Positions 47,686-58,055 of a DNA stretch of 64,000 nucleotides are shown here, one piece after another (position 1 is the stretch's first letter; every line of letters begins with the position of its first letter). Where the stretch lies: the NCBI GenBank assembly GCA_029532625.1, contig JARFXM010000004.1:4712001-4776000 (forward strand). The letters are read 5' to 3'. The notes beneath the pieces were generated by a model. It searched no databases. It had not been told where the DNA came from and saw only the letters and a list, made by a program, of their open reading frames with translations. The translations under genes were made by a program, and so were the position numbers. Origin of the DNA: Lomentospora prolificans (Eukaryota; Ascomycota; Sordariomycetes; Microascales; Microascaceae).

Positions 47686-48528
47686 CATATCATATCATGT
47701 CGTTCTTTGCGCCGGTGACCGGATACCGATTCCGAGACCGACTGGTCACCCAACCCCCGACCAATAGAGGCGGTCGGATGGGTGATGAGGGTGATGAGCA
47801 CCAACTAGTGAGCTTGAGGTGACGCACAACATGGCATCAAGCGCAACTGGATTTTCAAAGTTGGATTTCCCCAGTGTTTAATCGTACATCAATTTGCTCT
47901 AATCCTTACAGCAATGTACAGCTAAATCGTACAGTGGCTGACGAAGCCTCCAGTCCTTGCTTAGCCGCTCTATGCGGTGCATACGAGCCCTGATTCCGGA
48001 ACCAAAATCTCGACAGCTGGCACGCTAGCTTGAGCTCTGCTGAATTTTCCCCAGAGCGCTAAGGGGTGGCCGGGAGTTGCCAAGTGAGCGAGCAGCTTGT
48101 CACGGTCGATAGTCCGGATATAGCTTGCGATACAGTACAACTCCTCTCTCATTCCCTCGGTTTCAGAGCTATGTCAGGCCAGACTTGCAGCGTAGGCGCC
48201 CGGTGCTTCCCAGGCTGCATATGGTGCTGGCTGTTATGCACGACCTGTATCTGTCTGCCGGCACGGCTAGTAGACGCCTAACAGCTTGAGCTTATCAAAA
48301 CCGCCTTGTCACAATCCCTTGCGTCTCGATAAGAGCAGTGCTAACACCGACGGTATCACGACGGAGCAGAGAGGTAGTCGGAAGTAAGCGGTATCAGGCC
48401 AGCTGCACACGGATGTGGTTCAACATCTCCGCGGAGAGCGCCGTAGCCTGACATGGCTTCAACTTGCCGGCCATGTAAACAGTCGAATCACCAGGATATA
48501 GTGCTTCCAACGCTGCACAAACACCTCG

Positions 48529-48988
48529 TTACATCTTACCATCGGGCTCGCCGGGGAGCCGCTCCACGCGCTTCTGCTGCCAGTCGTCGAGATCTTTGTC
48601 CGCTCTCAGTTTCTGTAAACATTCCGTTAGCCTCAGATCCATAGACAAACGGGTCAGAACCGTGGCTGTCCCGTCCCGCGCCGGAAGCCCAGCGGACCCA
48701 AACAATCGGGCTCAGTCTCACCTGATACTCGTCGCGCCAATCCACCCTGCGCGGGTTCTTGCGCACATTCAGCTCCTGCTCCTTGGACAACTGCCTAACC
48801 TTGCGGTCATGCTTCTCGTACCGGATCGCCGTGGCGGGCGTGAGCACGAACGACCCCGCAACAATGATGGTCAAGAAGGGCAGTCCGAAGGCGAGGAACG
48901 GGTGCTTCGCGATTGCGCGGCGGTACTTGGCGGCGCCGGTGTTGAGCTCGGCTGCACCTTGAAACTTTTTGGAGGGGAAGACGGCCAT
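48529..48988 (-). CDS. COX16: COX16, cytochrome c oxidase assembly factor
   Basis: Two exons, 48988-48722 and 48612-48529, give 116 aa. The 109-bp intron has donor GTGAGA, branch GCTAAC and acceptor ACAG, joining RDEYQ to KLRADKDLDDWQQKRVERLP. The protein is anchored in the mitochondrial inner membrane by one helix (about residues 28-52, HPFLAFGLPFLTIIVAGSF) and helps build complex IV, bridging the Cox1 and Cox2 assembly lines. Family hallmarks are the HPF-x-FG-x-P segment, RYEKHDRKV after the helix and the final DDW..KR..R-PGEP motif. Length matches fungal Cox16. The ending LPGEPDGKM stops just after a GGTAAGA that looks like a donor, so a further tiny exon is conceivable but not needed. Confidence 0.93.
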
Positions 48989-51628
48989 GTTTGCTGTGTC
49001 CGGAGAGTCTCTGACTTTACCTCAGCCCGAGGCGTTGGAAGGTGCTGTCGCAACTCGCGTTTAGCTGAGGTGTTATATGCACGGATGCTGGAGATGCTTC
49101 GGGCGGGAAGGAGAAGTTTTGTGGCAGATTGATTGCGAGGTAACGTTGAGGGGAAAGGAGGGGGTTCGAGATGAGTTGGATGGGTGAGATGCGTCGTGGA
49201 CTGATGGGGTTGGTAGTCAATGGCCTCGTCTTCTCTCGATGGTAGGCTGAGAAATCTGGTGATCCGATACGATTTGGAAGCTCTTGCCAAATTCTGAGGG
49301 AGGAGTGGGTCGAGGTACCCACGGTGAGGACTGGCTGTGCATACTGTATGCTGAGCTGTTCTCAGTGGGTGCGTGTAGCAGGGGTCTCGGACACATCCAG
49401 CCAACCAAAGGCGTTGGTGAGAGGTCGGCGCACAGTGTCGATCTACAGTTGTAGCAATACGCCCAGCCGTTACGGCCTAGCGAAGCAAATGAAGGTTTGG
49501 CTTATCACCTCTGCAACTGCTATAGGCCATCCAGGTCTCATCTGTAGGCAACGTATGGAATATCCATATTCCATTGGATTTATGGATATTCCAGATTGCT
49601 TCCTTTCCGTCTCGTCAACAAGCGGGTCAATTGCGTTGTCCAGACCTGAAGGGGAAACCTCCTAGGTCCAAAGGTGCAAATCTCTGATTGACACTGGCGG
49701 TGCCGATTCAGACAAACAATCAAGAAAAAGCCAAGACCAGGAGTAGATCCCTGGAACCAGCATTCGAGAGTAGGATGAGAATGCAGAAATCGTCGGGTTG
49801 ATGGGATAATCGAAATCAGGACATAGAATCCTAGCCAATTTCCTTGGAAAACCTGCTTTTACCAGTTCCCGGGCCTCTTTTTGAACACGCAGGCATTCGC
49901 TGTTCCCACAGAACATGCGCTCGGCGCTCCATGGATCCCTCCCTGAACACGGATTATACGGGGTAGTCTGTCGTGCTCACTGCCAGCGGGTTTCTGCGAA
50001 AGAAATCGTGTTACAGCAGACCATCTGCGGCCTGGCTGACGACGACGCTCAGACGGAACAGTCGGCGAGGCACATTCGAAGGGCTGGGCTGATGTCCACC
50101 TGCAGCAAGCGACTAGTTCAGCCCCGATACGGGATGGACAATACCTCGACTGTACCTAGGAAAGTGGAGAACATCATAGCTCAGGAATCAAATCAAACTC
50201 GTTGCTTTTCTCCCCCCCTTTCCTGGGGAGTAATTGGGGGATGAGGGGGGATCGGACAACCAGCAATCATCCATTCTCTACAAGAGTGCATGGGGGTAGC
50301 TTGATCAGAGGGCTTCACCATTGTATGAGGAATTTGCTAGGGCCTCTTTCGTCTCCAGTCGCTTGTCATATCCGGAATGCTGGGTTCCACGGGCGTCTCG
50401 CTCCATACTGTAACAATACCAGATACAAAGCTGCGACTCTTGTTTCGACCCATTCAAACGTCAGTGATTAGCGTCGTCGTACCAAGGATTCGGCTATCAG
50501 CATTCGACTCTATTATTCCCCAACACTGACGCAAAGGAAGGCCCAGCTCAGAGCAGCTCTTCCCTTTCTTCGTATTAGTTCGCCAATCTGGGGCGACCGG
50601 ATCTATAAGTCCGCTGGGTCGGGCGCTCTGGGGCCCTATTATCTTTCCCTATTTTTGGCTAAAGCTACTCGAGCTATGATTAGCTCCAGTCCATCGACCG
50701 TCAACCCAGTGCCTGGCTACTCCATTGTGTTGGGGTAGGATGGAGGGTAACCAGACCGGACAAAAGAAGAACTGGGGCCATCCAAGCTCGAAACCGTGTC
50801 AGAACCTGGCATGGCAAGAACCACATCGGTGAAGACGCCGGTCGAGAAGCTCCCCGGTCCACGTCTTGTCTTTTTTCGGCAGCTTATTACTTCTGTTTCT
50901 GTTCCTTATCCAACAACTGGTGCCTGCTACCCTCCCATGGATGTGGTTTGTTTCCACATGGCGTGTTCCTGTTTCTTGGACTTCCCGTAGTCAATCCATC
51001 CCTTTCGTTATGTATCCTTCCCTCCAATCCATCAGCTTTGCTCCCCCCCTGGACCTAGTCGAAAGAAGAAGAACAAGAAGACGAAAGGGTAGGTGAGTGG
51101 GGGGCGTGTATATTGTGTCGTCGAGGGGGTGCATCTCATCCGTAAAAAGTGGTATTAGTCGTATCAGCCATCGAAATAGTGAAGGGGGTCACTTTGCCCG
51201 ACTCGGTGGACTGCCTCGTCTGCCGGTGTCCGAGAGGGCTCAAGGATATAAATATTGAAGTTTCTTTCTCGTCCCCTTCGCCATCCCCCTTGCCTCCCCC
51301 TCCAGCTTTCCTATTCTCAGTCATAGTCTCCCGTGGGAAAGCGCCTTCACACCATTTTGAATTTCTTCCTGTCCCCATATTTCTCCATCGTTAGCTTGCC
51401 TCTAGTTCAGGCGGCGTGCGTTTGTTTACACACTCGCCTACGTTGAAGATCTTCGCTCATCTCTGATACAATTCGAGGATCGTTGACTTCTCCTCTCATC
51501 GAAGCGATTTTATACGACTTCGGTCATATCCAAAGACAATTTCCAGCTCCTTTCTCATTCCATCTTTCGACGACGACGAAGAAGCCTTCATTTACTATCT
51601 ACATCCATACACTTGCACGTTCATAACC
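48989..51628. other. 2.6-kb intergenic region
   Basis: Divergent spacing between COX16 (-) and the small Cys-rich gene (+). It contains a perfect 12-bp inverted repeat at 49556-49593 and a pyrimidine-rich stretch at 51260-51620 that probably includes the promoter and leader of the gene at 51629. No coding frame is supported. Confidence 0.5.
49556..49593. repeat. Perfect 12-bp inverted repeat with 14-nt loop
   Basis: TGGAATATCCAT (49556-49567) and ATGGATATTCCA (49582-49593) are exact reverse complements. It could form a hairpin or serve as a dyad binding site; no neighbouring gene start makes its role clear. Confidence 0.85.
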
Positions 51629-52071
51629 ATGGCGTACTATTGCTCCAACTACTATGTAAGACACACCCACCTTGGAGCTCCGAAATATATATACACAGTT
51701 CACCTTGACGGCGTCGGAATCAATGACTGACATTGCTGCCTAGGGCTCTATCCAATGCCGCACGACTGTCGCCAAGTTCGGAGATAGATGCAAGCTCTGC
51801 ACTGTAAGTGGCCGCCCTAGCATATCTTTTTTTCCCTCTTTGCCACTATCATCTGCATCCTATTATGCTTCTTGCCTAAAGCAGCACAGAAAAAGCTCTC
51901 AAACCGAGCAGCTTCGTCCAAGCTACCTCCCAAAAAGAAAAAAAATAATTGTATGTATAAAAAAGTACCTAAACAGCTAACGCGACAATCTCCTTCGAAT
52001 CAGGTTATGAGAGTCGGCGCCTCAATAAGCGACGGGCTGCTACCCGACACGCCCAATGGCGGGCTGCATGA
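51629..52071 (+). CDS. Small spliced basic Cys-rich protein, putative zinc-binding
   Basis: Four exons, 51629-51655, 51744-51803, 51890-51950 and 52004-52071, give 71 aa. Introns are 88, 86 and 53 bp. Donors are GTAAGA, GTAAGT and GTATGT; the last has a GCTAAC branch and TCAG acceptor. Intron 2 has three possible AG acceptors within 9 nt (51881, 51884, 51889); only 51889 gives a frame that passes cleanly through intron 3. The N-terminus MAYYCSNYYGSIQC and GDRCKLC place Cys at 5, 14, 26 and 29, so C-x8-C-x11-C-x2-C, like a small zinc ribbon or knuckle. The rest is strongly basic (PPKKKKNN, SRRLNKRRAATRH), suggesting nucleic acid or ribosome contact. No named family is recognised. The exons are too short for frame-based detection. 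The gene is likely real; the third acceptor and exact tail are less sure. Confidence 0.66.
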
Positions 52072-53056
52072 TACTAAGAGTAGGGACCAGAGCATAAGCA
52101 GAGTAAACGACCGGACGAGAAGAGGGGAAGAGAGGAGAATGGTCAAATAAGCTGCATGCGAACGGCATGAACCGGTGAACCTGCGGACGCGGAACATAAA
52201 GACGCCAGAATGTGAGAGGGAGGGGTGGGAATCGGAACGGCGCCAAGGGTGGATGTGCGAGCTGCCCTAGGGTGGAGGCTTTGAGGGGAAAGTGGACAAG
52301 GCGGGGGTGTCGGGCGCGATGTGACAGCCGGGGTGCAAAGGTAGAGACAAACCTAACGGGAGAGAGGAGAGGAGCAAAGAGAGAGAGAGAGGGAGGCGAA
52401 TCGATTTACAAGTGCGGGACACTGCCGGATGCCGAGAAACGACACGGAACAAACGAGACGGAAAACGAATCATGATTCGAAGACGCTTCAATCGCGAGCG
52501 AAGAAAGAGCGCGCATCTATATCTAGCCTAGACTGGCCGGCCCTCTCATTTTGTAGTGGCCGGTTTTCTTGGAGCAAGGAGGAGAAACCAGTATATCTGT
52601 AACTAATTATCATCCATACCCCCCAATATTTTACCAATTTCTGGGTTGTAAAAAGTGGTCCAAAGCCAAGGCTTTCGCTCCCAAGCTGGTTGCGCATACT
52701 TTATAGTGTATATACCGGTGATGATGAGTGCCTGTGTGCGTTGTGTCTGCGTATGTCCATGATAAGGACCCAACTACTACGCTTTCCAATAATTCTAAAA
52801 CAATGGGGTCATAATCCATCCCGTTGATGCCTGAGCTGACCAGTCAATCCCGTCCTGTCCGAGATACCATGTACAAAATTTCATTCTCTCATTCTTTCCA
52901 AGTGGATAGCGCGATCAAAAGGAAACCAATATGCCCAATAACTCCGGTTCGTAAAATATCTACCCAATAAGTATTTCTCCACTCACCCACTACGAGGGGT
53001 GACGACGACGTCGCTCCAGACCGGAGGTCCGATCGCTTGCCGAAAGCCGTCTGTTT
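52072..53056. other. Convergent intergenic region
   Basis: 985 bp between the converging 71-aa gene and the 214-aa membrane protein gene. It includes a GA-rich stretch at 52350-52400. Frames of 60-90 aa are shadows or low complexity. No gene seen. Confidence 0.5.
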
Positions 53057-53847
53057 CTACCAGAGACGGCGTTGATATGCTGGGCCTTCCACATGCGAGA
53101 GTCGCTTGATCTCGTCCTTGATCAGCTTTCGGCGCTCGGCTCGGCTGAGGAGCTTCTGGTCCGCTTTCAAGGGGTCGGGATGCTTTTGGTTCTTTTCCAG
53201 TTGTTGTCTCAGGTTCCTCTCCCTTTCTGTGGTGGGCTCTTCGACTTTTTTCTGCCTCTGTACTCCCTTGGGCAGGGGTCCGTAGACGTCGGAAAACACG
53301 AGGGGCAGGCCGTCCTGAGCGGGGGTTTCGGAGGCTTCCTGCGCAGCTTCTTCTGTGGGGGTGATCGTGACTACCGCCGGTGCTTGTCTCTGTTGGATAG
53401 GAACCACCGGTTGGTCGTTGATAATGACGATTGTGCCATCCTCAAGCTCCGTCGTCGTGTGCTTGAACCGGTCGGGCAGGTAAATCTTGGGCGACGGCTT
53501 GGGAGCCTTGATGCCTTGGCGAATCTCGCGCAACGTCCGTTGCTGGATGGCACAGCCGCTGATAAATAGAATACTAGTAAGAATAAGGACTATGTATCAC
53601 AGAAAACATGCCGTATTAGTTCAAAGCTCCATGGTGTAACGTTGGCCTCTTGATTGCGCGCCGCAGCGGGAAGGCGCATGAAATTCCTCTGGAGATAACA
53701 AAGAAGAGGCAAAATGAGAAACGCAAGACACTCACATAAAGCGGAAGTAAGTATGATGGAAACTTGCGACGACGTGAAGAGCAGGGTCCTCCATGGATGC
53801 ACCTTCCCTCCGTGTCGTCTCGCGCCTGGGTATCTCGGCTCGTACAT
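53057..53847 (-). CDS. Conserved-looking single-pass membrane protein, unknown function
   Basis: Two exons, 53847-53736 and 53589-53057, give 214 aa. The 146-bp intron (GTGAGT, CTAAT branch, ATAG) splits a Phe codon (phase 1) within a hydrophobic helix: SIILTSAL then FLILTSILFISGCAI, about residues 31-52. A basic head (MYEPRYPGARRHGGKVHPWR) precedes the helix. The soluble part contains REIRQGIKAPKPSPKIYLP, DGTIVIINDQPVVP and a charged, probably helical C-terminal half with LRQQLEKNQKHP and LLSRAERRKLIKDEI. The basic head and single helix suggest a mitochondrial inner-membrane or ER anchor with the tail on one side; that is inference. I do not recognise a named family. It is transcribed divergently from PRP38 across 410 bp. 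Confidence 0.78.
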
Positions 53848-54257
53848 CTTCTCCGCGGGGATGTTTCGTCGCGAGAGTTGTGCTGCCACAGGACCGCTGG
53901 AAAGGGCACTCGTGGGTTTCGAAGACAATTTTACAATTTTAAGTTTTTGGGAACTTTTTTTTGAGATGAGGGGGTTTTTGAAGACGATTCTTGTTCCGTC
54001 ATTGACGTGTGAGGCAGCTGTGAGACATCATGGAGAGAGGGCTGGGTGGCCTTGACAGTTTGGTCTTGTTTACTTGGTTCGCGGGGCAACTATCGATAAG
54101 CACCCCCCCACCACATTCAAGCATCCCTGCGATTTTGAAGCTTCGACCATTTGACAACCGCATCATCACCAAGCTCACCTGTAAATCCAGAATTCCAATT
54201 GCCCGCCTGCGATTTAACTCAACAAACTCAAAACGGCCGAGGACAAATACAGCAACA
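53848..54257. promoter_or_regulatory. Bidirectional promoter region (membrane protein / PRP38)
   Basis: 410 bp separates two divergent start codons, the shortest divergent spacing in the window. Upstream of 53847 the minus-strand frame stays open to 53928 without an ATG, so the leader of that gene likely lies here. No TATA box is obvious at a useful distance for either gene. A shared promoter is inferred from spacing alone. Confidence 0.5.
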
Positions 54258-55007
54258 ATGTCGAGACACGACACAATCGACGCCGACGAGCGCCGCTTCG
54301 TCGACGAACGCGGCTCCTCCGCCGCCCTAGCCCCCAACGGCCTCAATCCCTCCACCATTATGGAAAAAGCCGTGCGCGACCGCATAATCGACTCCTACTT
54401 CTACAAGGAGCAGTGCTTCGCCCTCAACGAAGCTGATATCGTCGACCGCGTCGTCGAGCACGTCTCCTTCATCGGCGGCACATACGGCACCTCGCAGAAG
54501 CCCACGCCCTTCCTTTGCCTCGCCTTCAAGCTCCTGCAACTCGCGCCGTCGGACGAGATCCTGGCCGAATACATGGGCCTCGGCGGCGAGGAGTTCAAGT
54601 ACCTGAGGGCGCTGGCGTGCTTCTACGTTCGGCTGACGAGGCAGGCCAAGGATGTGTATACGACGCTGGAGCCGTTTTTGGAGGATTATAGGAAGCTGAA
54701 GAGGAAGGGGCGACAGGGGTCCGTGTTGACGTATATGGACGAGTTTGTGGACGATTTGCTGAATAAGGAGAGGGTTTGCGGGACGAGCTTGTGGAAGATG
54801 CCGAAGAGGGAGGTTTTGGAGGATTTGGAGCTTTTGGAGCCGAGATCGACGAGTGATGTGGAGGCTATGCTAGAGGAGGAAGAGGAAGAAAATGAAAAGA
54901 ATGGGAGGGACACGGCGTCGGACGGTGAGGTTTCGGACAGCGCATCGGAGAGGAATATGGACCTGGATCGTGATTCGAGGTCGCGGAGCCGAGACCGCAG
55001 TCCTTGA
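54258..55007 (+). CDS. PRP38: PRP38 pre-mRNA splicing factor
   Basis: Single exon, 249 aa from the Met at 54258 (MSRHDTIDADERRFVDERGS). The open frame extends further 5' but that part is leader. The PRP38 domain fills about residues 35-195: NPSTIMEKAVRDRIIDSYF, QCFALNEADIVDRVVEHV, FIGGTYG, PTPFLCLAFKLLQL and YLRALACFYVRLT. The C-terminus is acidic (Glu run near 210) and ends in RS/RD dipeptides (SRSRSRDRSP), as in many Prp38 proteins of filamentous fungi and metazoa. Prp38 is part of the U4/U6.U5 tri-snRNP or B complex and is needed to activate the spliceosome in the nucleus. Length and domain order match the family. It converges with the GatA gene 285 bp downstream. Confidence 0.96.
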   Translation: MSRHDTIDADERRFVDERGSSAALAPNGLNPSTIMEKAVRDRIIDSYFYKEQCFALNEADIVDRVVEHVSFIGGTYGTSQKPTPFLCLAFKLLQLAPSDEILAEYMGLGGEEFKYLRALACFYVRLTRQAKDVYTTLEPFLEDYRKLKRKGRQGSVLTYMDEFVDDLLNKERVCGTSLWKMPKREVLEDLELLEPRSTSDVEAMLEEEEEENEKNGRDTASDGEVSDSASERNMDLDRDSRSRSRDRSP

Positions 55008-55292
55008 TCGGTTAGAAAGGCGATGGTCACTACGACATACTGCAGAGCGAGGCGTTCGCTGTCGCCACCCGCGTCTGAGATGAGGTTGTTCTACGGCGTT
55101 GTATGATGCCCTGGGCCGAGATCCAGAAAAGAGGCATGTCGGTGAAGGACCACGAGCGAAGAAAGCGCGATAGTTTATAGCATCTTGAGAGACATGTTTA
55201 TTAGGAAGCTTTCTTTCTATAATGATACCCATACATAAATATACAGTCGAATCTACCAGAATGTGCCAAACTCCAAAATCCCTTGAGTCCTA

Positions 55293-56887
55293 TTATACGT
55301 TTACAGGCGCACGCTGCGACAGCTCATGCGCAAGCGCGAGCACTCGCCCATCATCCCAATATTGACCAATCAGCTGCAACCCAACGACGGGTCCTGTTTC
55401 TGGCGTTGCCTGGCTCACGGGTACTGGTATACTGATGCTGGGTAAACCGGCAAGACTGGCCGGTACGGTGAACACATCGTTCATGTACGAGTCGACGGCC
55501 GTTTGGTGATCAATGTCCTCGATCAACGGAGGGAATGTCGGTGCCGTCGGGCAAAGCAAAAAGTCCACCTGAGGCGGGCCCTTCTTATCTTGCAGCGTGA
55601 CATCGTCATCCATCTCGCTCAGGTCAAACTGCTCGTTCTCGTAGAGCGGATTCTGAAGCTTGAACACCCTGTCGAAATCCTTTTGTACTAGCCTCCGCAC
55701 CTTTTGCGCCTGGATGAAGAAGTTGTCCATCTTTTCGGAGCTGAGTGAATAGGTTCCGAGGAGGATACGCCTCTTGACCTCTTCGCCGAAGCCTTCGCCG
55801 CGGGTGTGCGAGTAGAGCACTTCACCGGCTCCATCGCTCCCTTCCCCACGGGTGCCGTAGCGGACGCCGTCGTATTTCGCAAGGTTGGATGAGGCTTCAG
55901 CGGGAGCGAGGACGTAGTAGGCGGGCAAAGCGACTTCGGTCGTCGGGAGACTGACGGGAACGATCCTGGCGCCCCACTTTTTGAGAATATTGGCGGTTTC
56001 TTGCCAAGACTTATGGATGAGAGGATGGAGCTCCTTGATGCAGTATTCTTTTGGAATACCGATGGTAACCTCGGAGCGGGCGTGGCTGGACTTGAAGTGG
56101 TTCTCGAGGGGTATAGAGTCGTTGTTGTGGCCATGAGTTTCAGCACATCGCTTTCGAGATTCTTCCGTCAATGATGTGGGATCATTCGGGTCGTGTTCAC
56201 GAATCAACCCGGAACCAATAATCAAGTCATATACGCTTTTCACATCCCGCGCAAAGAGCCCCACCGTATCCAACGAGTTCGCGTAGGGCACGACTCCGAA
56301 TCTAGACAGCATTCCGTAGGAGGGCTTGAATCCCACTGTCCCCGTATACGCTGCGGGCAGTCGAATGGACCCTCCAGTATCTGTTCCAAGCGCCACGTCT
56401 GCTTCCAGAAGCCTCACAGCTACTGCGCTACCACCAGAACTGCCCCCCGCCGATCTTGGCGGATCGTCAAAGTTCGGATTCGTAACGGGCCCATGGACAG
56501 AGTTGACGGAGTGGGATCCCATGCCGAACTCATCCATGTTGGTCTTTCCGACGAGGGCGCCGCCGCGCTCACGGAGTTGGCGGACGATCGTGGCCTCAAA
56601 AGGGGACTGGTAGGAGCGGAGAAAGGCAGAGGCGCATGTCGTCGGGGAGTTTAGGGTCGCGATATTGTCTTTAACGGCGAATTTGAAGGTAGGGTCGGCC
56701 GGTTGGAGGTCGGTCGGGACTGGGGTTAATAGTTAGCTAGAACAGATGCTGGATGGGCTTTGGGTAGAGAATTGGACATACTCTTATAGACGAAGTGGTT
56801 CGTCGAGGCGGCGCGCCACTGCCTTACCGAGTGTGGCCGACATGATGTCGCCGGGGCGCGGCATACGCGAAGACGGCTAGTATACAT
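55293..56887 (-). CDS. HER2: Glutamyl-tRNA(Gln) amidotransferase subunit A, mitochondrial
   Basis: Two exons, 56887-56782 and 56719-55293, give 510 aa. The 62-bp intron has GTATGT, a GCTAAC branch and CCAG, and splits an Ile codon. The N-terminus MYTSRLRVCRAPATSCRPH is Arg-rich without acidic residues, a mitochondrial presequence. GatA is the amidase subunit of the GatFAB-type complex that converts mischarged Glu-tRNA(Gln) to Gln-tRNA(Gln) in mitochondria. The amidase triad is complete: Lys52 in FAVKDN, the cis-Ser near 129 in GGSSGGSA and nucleophile Ser153 in GTDTGGSIR. The signature continues with LPAAYTGTVGFKPSYG. Total length and the C-terminal VGLQLIGQYWDD match the family. A fatty-acid amide hydrolase relative is less likely given the presequence and VKDN motif. 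Confidence 0.94.
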
Positions 56888-57132
56888 GTCTCCATATGCA
56901 ATCGGCCCTGGCGCGCAATGTTCGATTAGACTCAGGTGGAAGCACAGAATGAGCTGGGTTTATGCGTTGAAGCTTCGCAGCAAGGAGCTAGGATAGTACC
57001 GAATGTATGACGTGCATCGCTCCACTGGCATGAAAAAAACCCCTGATCGACAAACAGGAACGCCACCCCGGATGGGCGGGTGCATTTGCTTATTATGCAC
57101 TAATAACAAACCGACCAACAAGAAGTTCCAAA

Positions 57133-57215
57133 GCCCGTATAGCTCAGTGGTAGAGCGCATCACTAGTAGAGCTAGTGAGATGATGAGGTCCCTGGTTCGA
57201 TCCCAGGTGTGGGCA
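57133..57215 (+). tRNA. tRNA-Thr(AGT): tRNA-Thr (AGT) with 11-nt intron
   Basis: The 83-nt gene folds as a full cloverleaf. The acceptor is GCCCGTA/TGTGGGC with discriminator A, the D arm GCTC/GAGC, the anticodon stem CATCA/TGATG and the T arm CCTGG-TTCGATC-CCAGG. The loop gives anticodon AGT after CT, followed by an intron of about 11 nt one base 3' of the anticodon, the normal place. A T-rich terminator follows immediately (from 57218). B-box GGTTCGATCCC is intact. Confidence 0.95.
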
Positions 57216-57362
57216 CGCTTTTATTTTTTGCTCCCCCTACCAGCGACGGACCTAGCGAGGGAGCGAAACGGCCCTAGTCTTTTTTGCTTAAAACTTTCGC
57301 CCATCGTTGAATCCCATATTTTGCTCTCTCGACAACCTCGATATCGAACTTAGTCATTCTCC

Positions 57363-57434
57363 GGCCTTGTGGCCTAATGGTAAGGCGTTAGATTTCGGCT
57401 CTAAAGATTGTGGGTTCGAATCCTACCGGGGTCG
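57363..57434 (+). tRNA. tRNA-Arg(TCG): tRNA-Arg (TCG)
   Basis: The 72-nt gene has no intron. The acceptor is GGCCTTG/CGGGGTC with G-T wobbles and discriminator G, the D arm GCCT/AGGC, the anticodon stem TTAGA/TCTAA with loop TTTCGGC giving TCG, and the T arm GTGGG-TTCGAAT-CCTAC. A T-rich tract with CTTTTTC follows at 57445 onward. It would read CGA codons. Confidence 0.93.
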
Positions 57435-58055
57435 TTTGACTTGTTCTTTTTCTTTTTCTCTTTTTACCCTTTTTGTCAGTTTCGCGCGAAAGTCCTTTTG
57501 CTCTCTCGCCCTCAAGGTTTCTTACCACGAATCTTTTTACAGTGTTTGTTTGCTTGGGTAGTGTAGCCCTGGTTTAAGGATACTCGAGGGTTCAGTAGTT
57601 GCTATTCTCTCCACCTCTTCATATGTGACATTTCATTCCGAGTCACTACTGGGTATGTTGGTGCCAGACCATATTCATGGTTCCTCTCTTGCATTCTATT
57701 TCGTCCTGACGACGAGTGAAAGATCGCCGCAAGCAGCTTCCCCGGACCTCCCTCTGGTTCGTCTTCTCGCATCTTGCTTTCCTGTAACGTTCACGAATCC
57801 ACAGCTAGGGATGCCTTTCGTAACCCAAGGACAGAACTAGTTACCCAGCGTACACCTCCACCTGATGCTACGCTTCGAAGCTGGTTCTCCGACGCTTAGT
57901 AACGGAATTTACTTTCCATCAATTGAATTCAAGAGTGAAATTCCTCTAAACCTGCATTCTTGATACGACCTTGAGGTTTCAGCTCCCCTCTGGAATGGGT
58001 CCTTGCCATAACATGTTAATTTCTGAGCCCCGTCGACAAGCAAATTCAGAATAAA
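57435..58055. other. Spacer between tRNA genes
   Basis: 621 bp between tRNA-Arg and the second tRNA-Thr. Only Pol III termination tracts and short uninformative frames are seen. Confidence 0.55.

Larger units (their letters stand above)
39133..48528. other. 9.4-kb gene-poor region
   Basis: No gene is supported. Frames up to 188 aa (40411-40977 +) and 150 aa (46842-47294 +) lack domains, and initiation or splice signals are not convincing. The stretch includes a C-run/CA microsatellite at 39683-39738 and a short TCAGGG-type array at 47653-47685. GC content is unremarkable, and I saw no terminal inverted or long direct repeats by eye. Confidence 0.5.

Noticed and set aside
51872..52150. 92-aa plus-strand frame as a stand-alone gene
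   Set aside because: It begins inside intron 2 of the spliced 71-aa gene and runs through intron 3 (GTATGT ... GCTAAC ... CAG).
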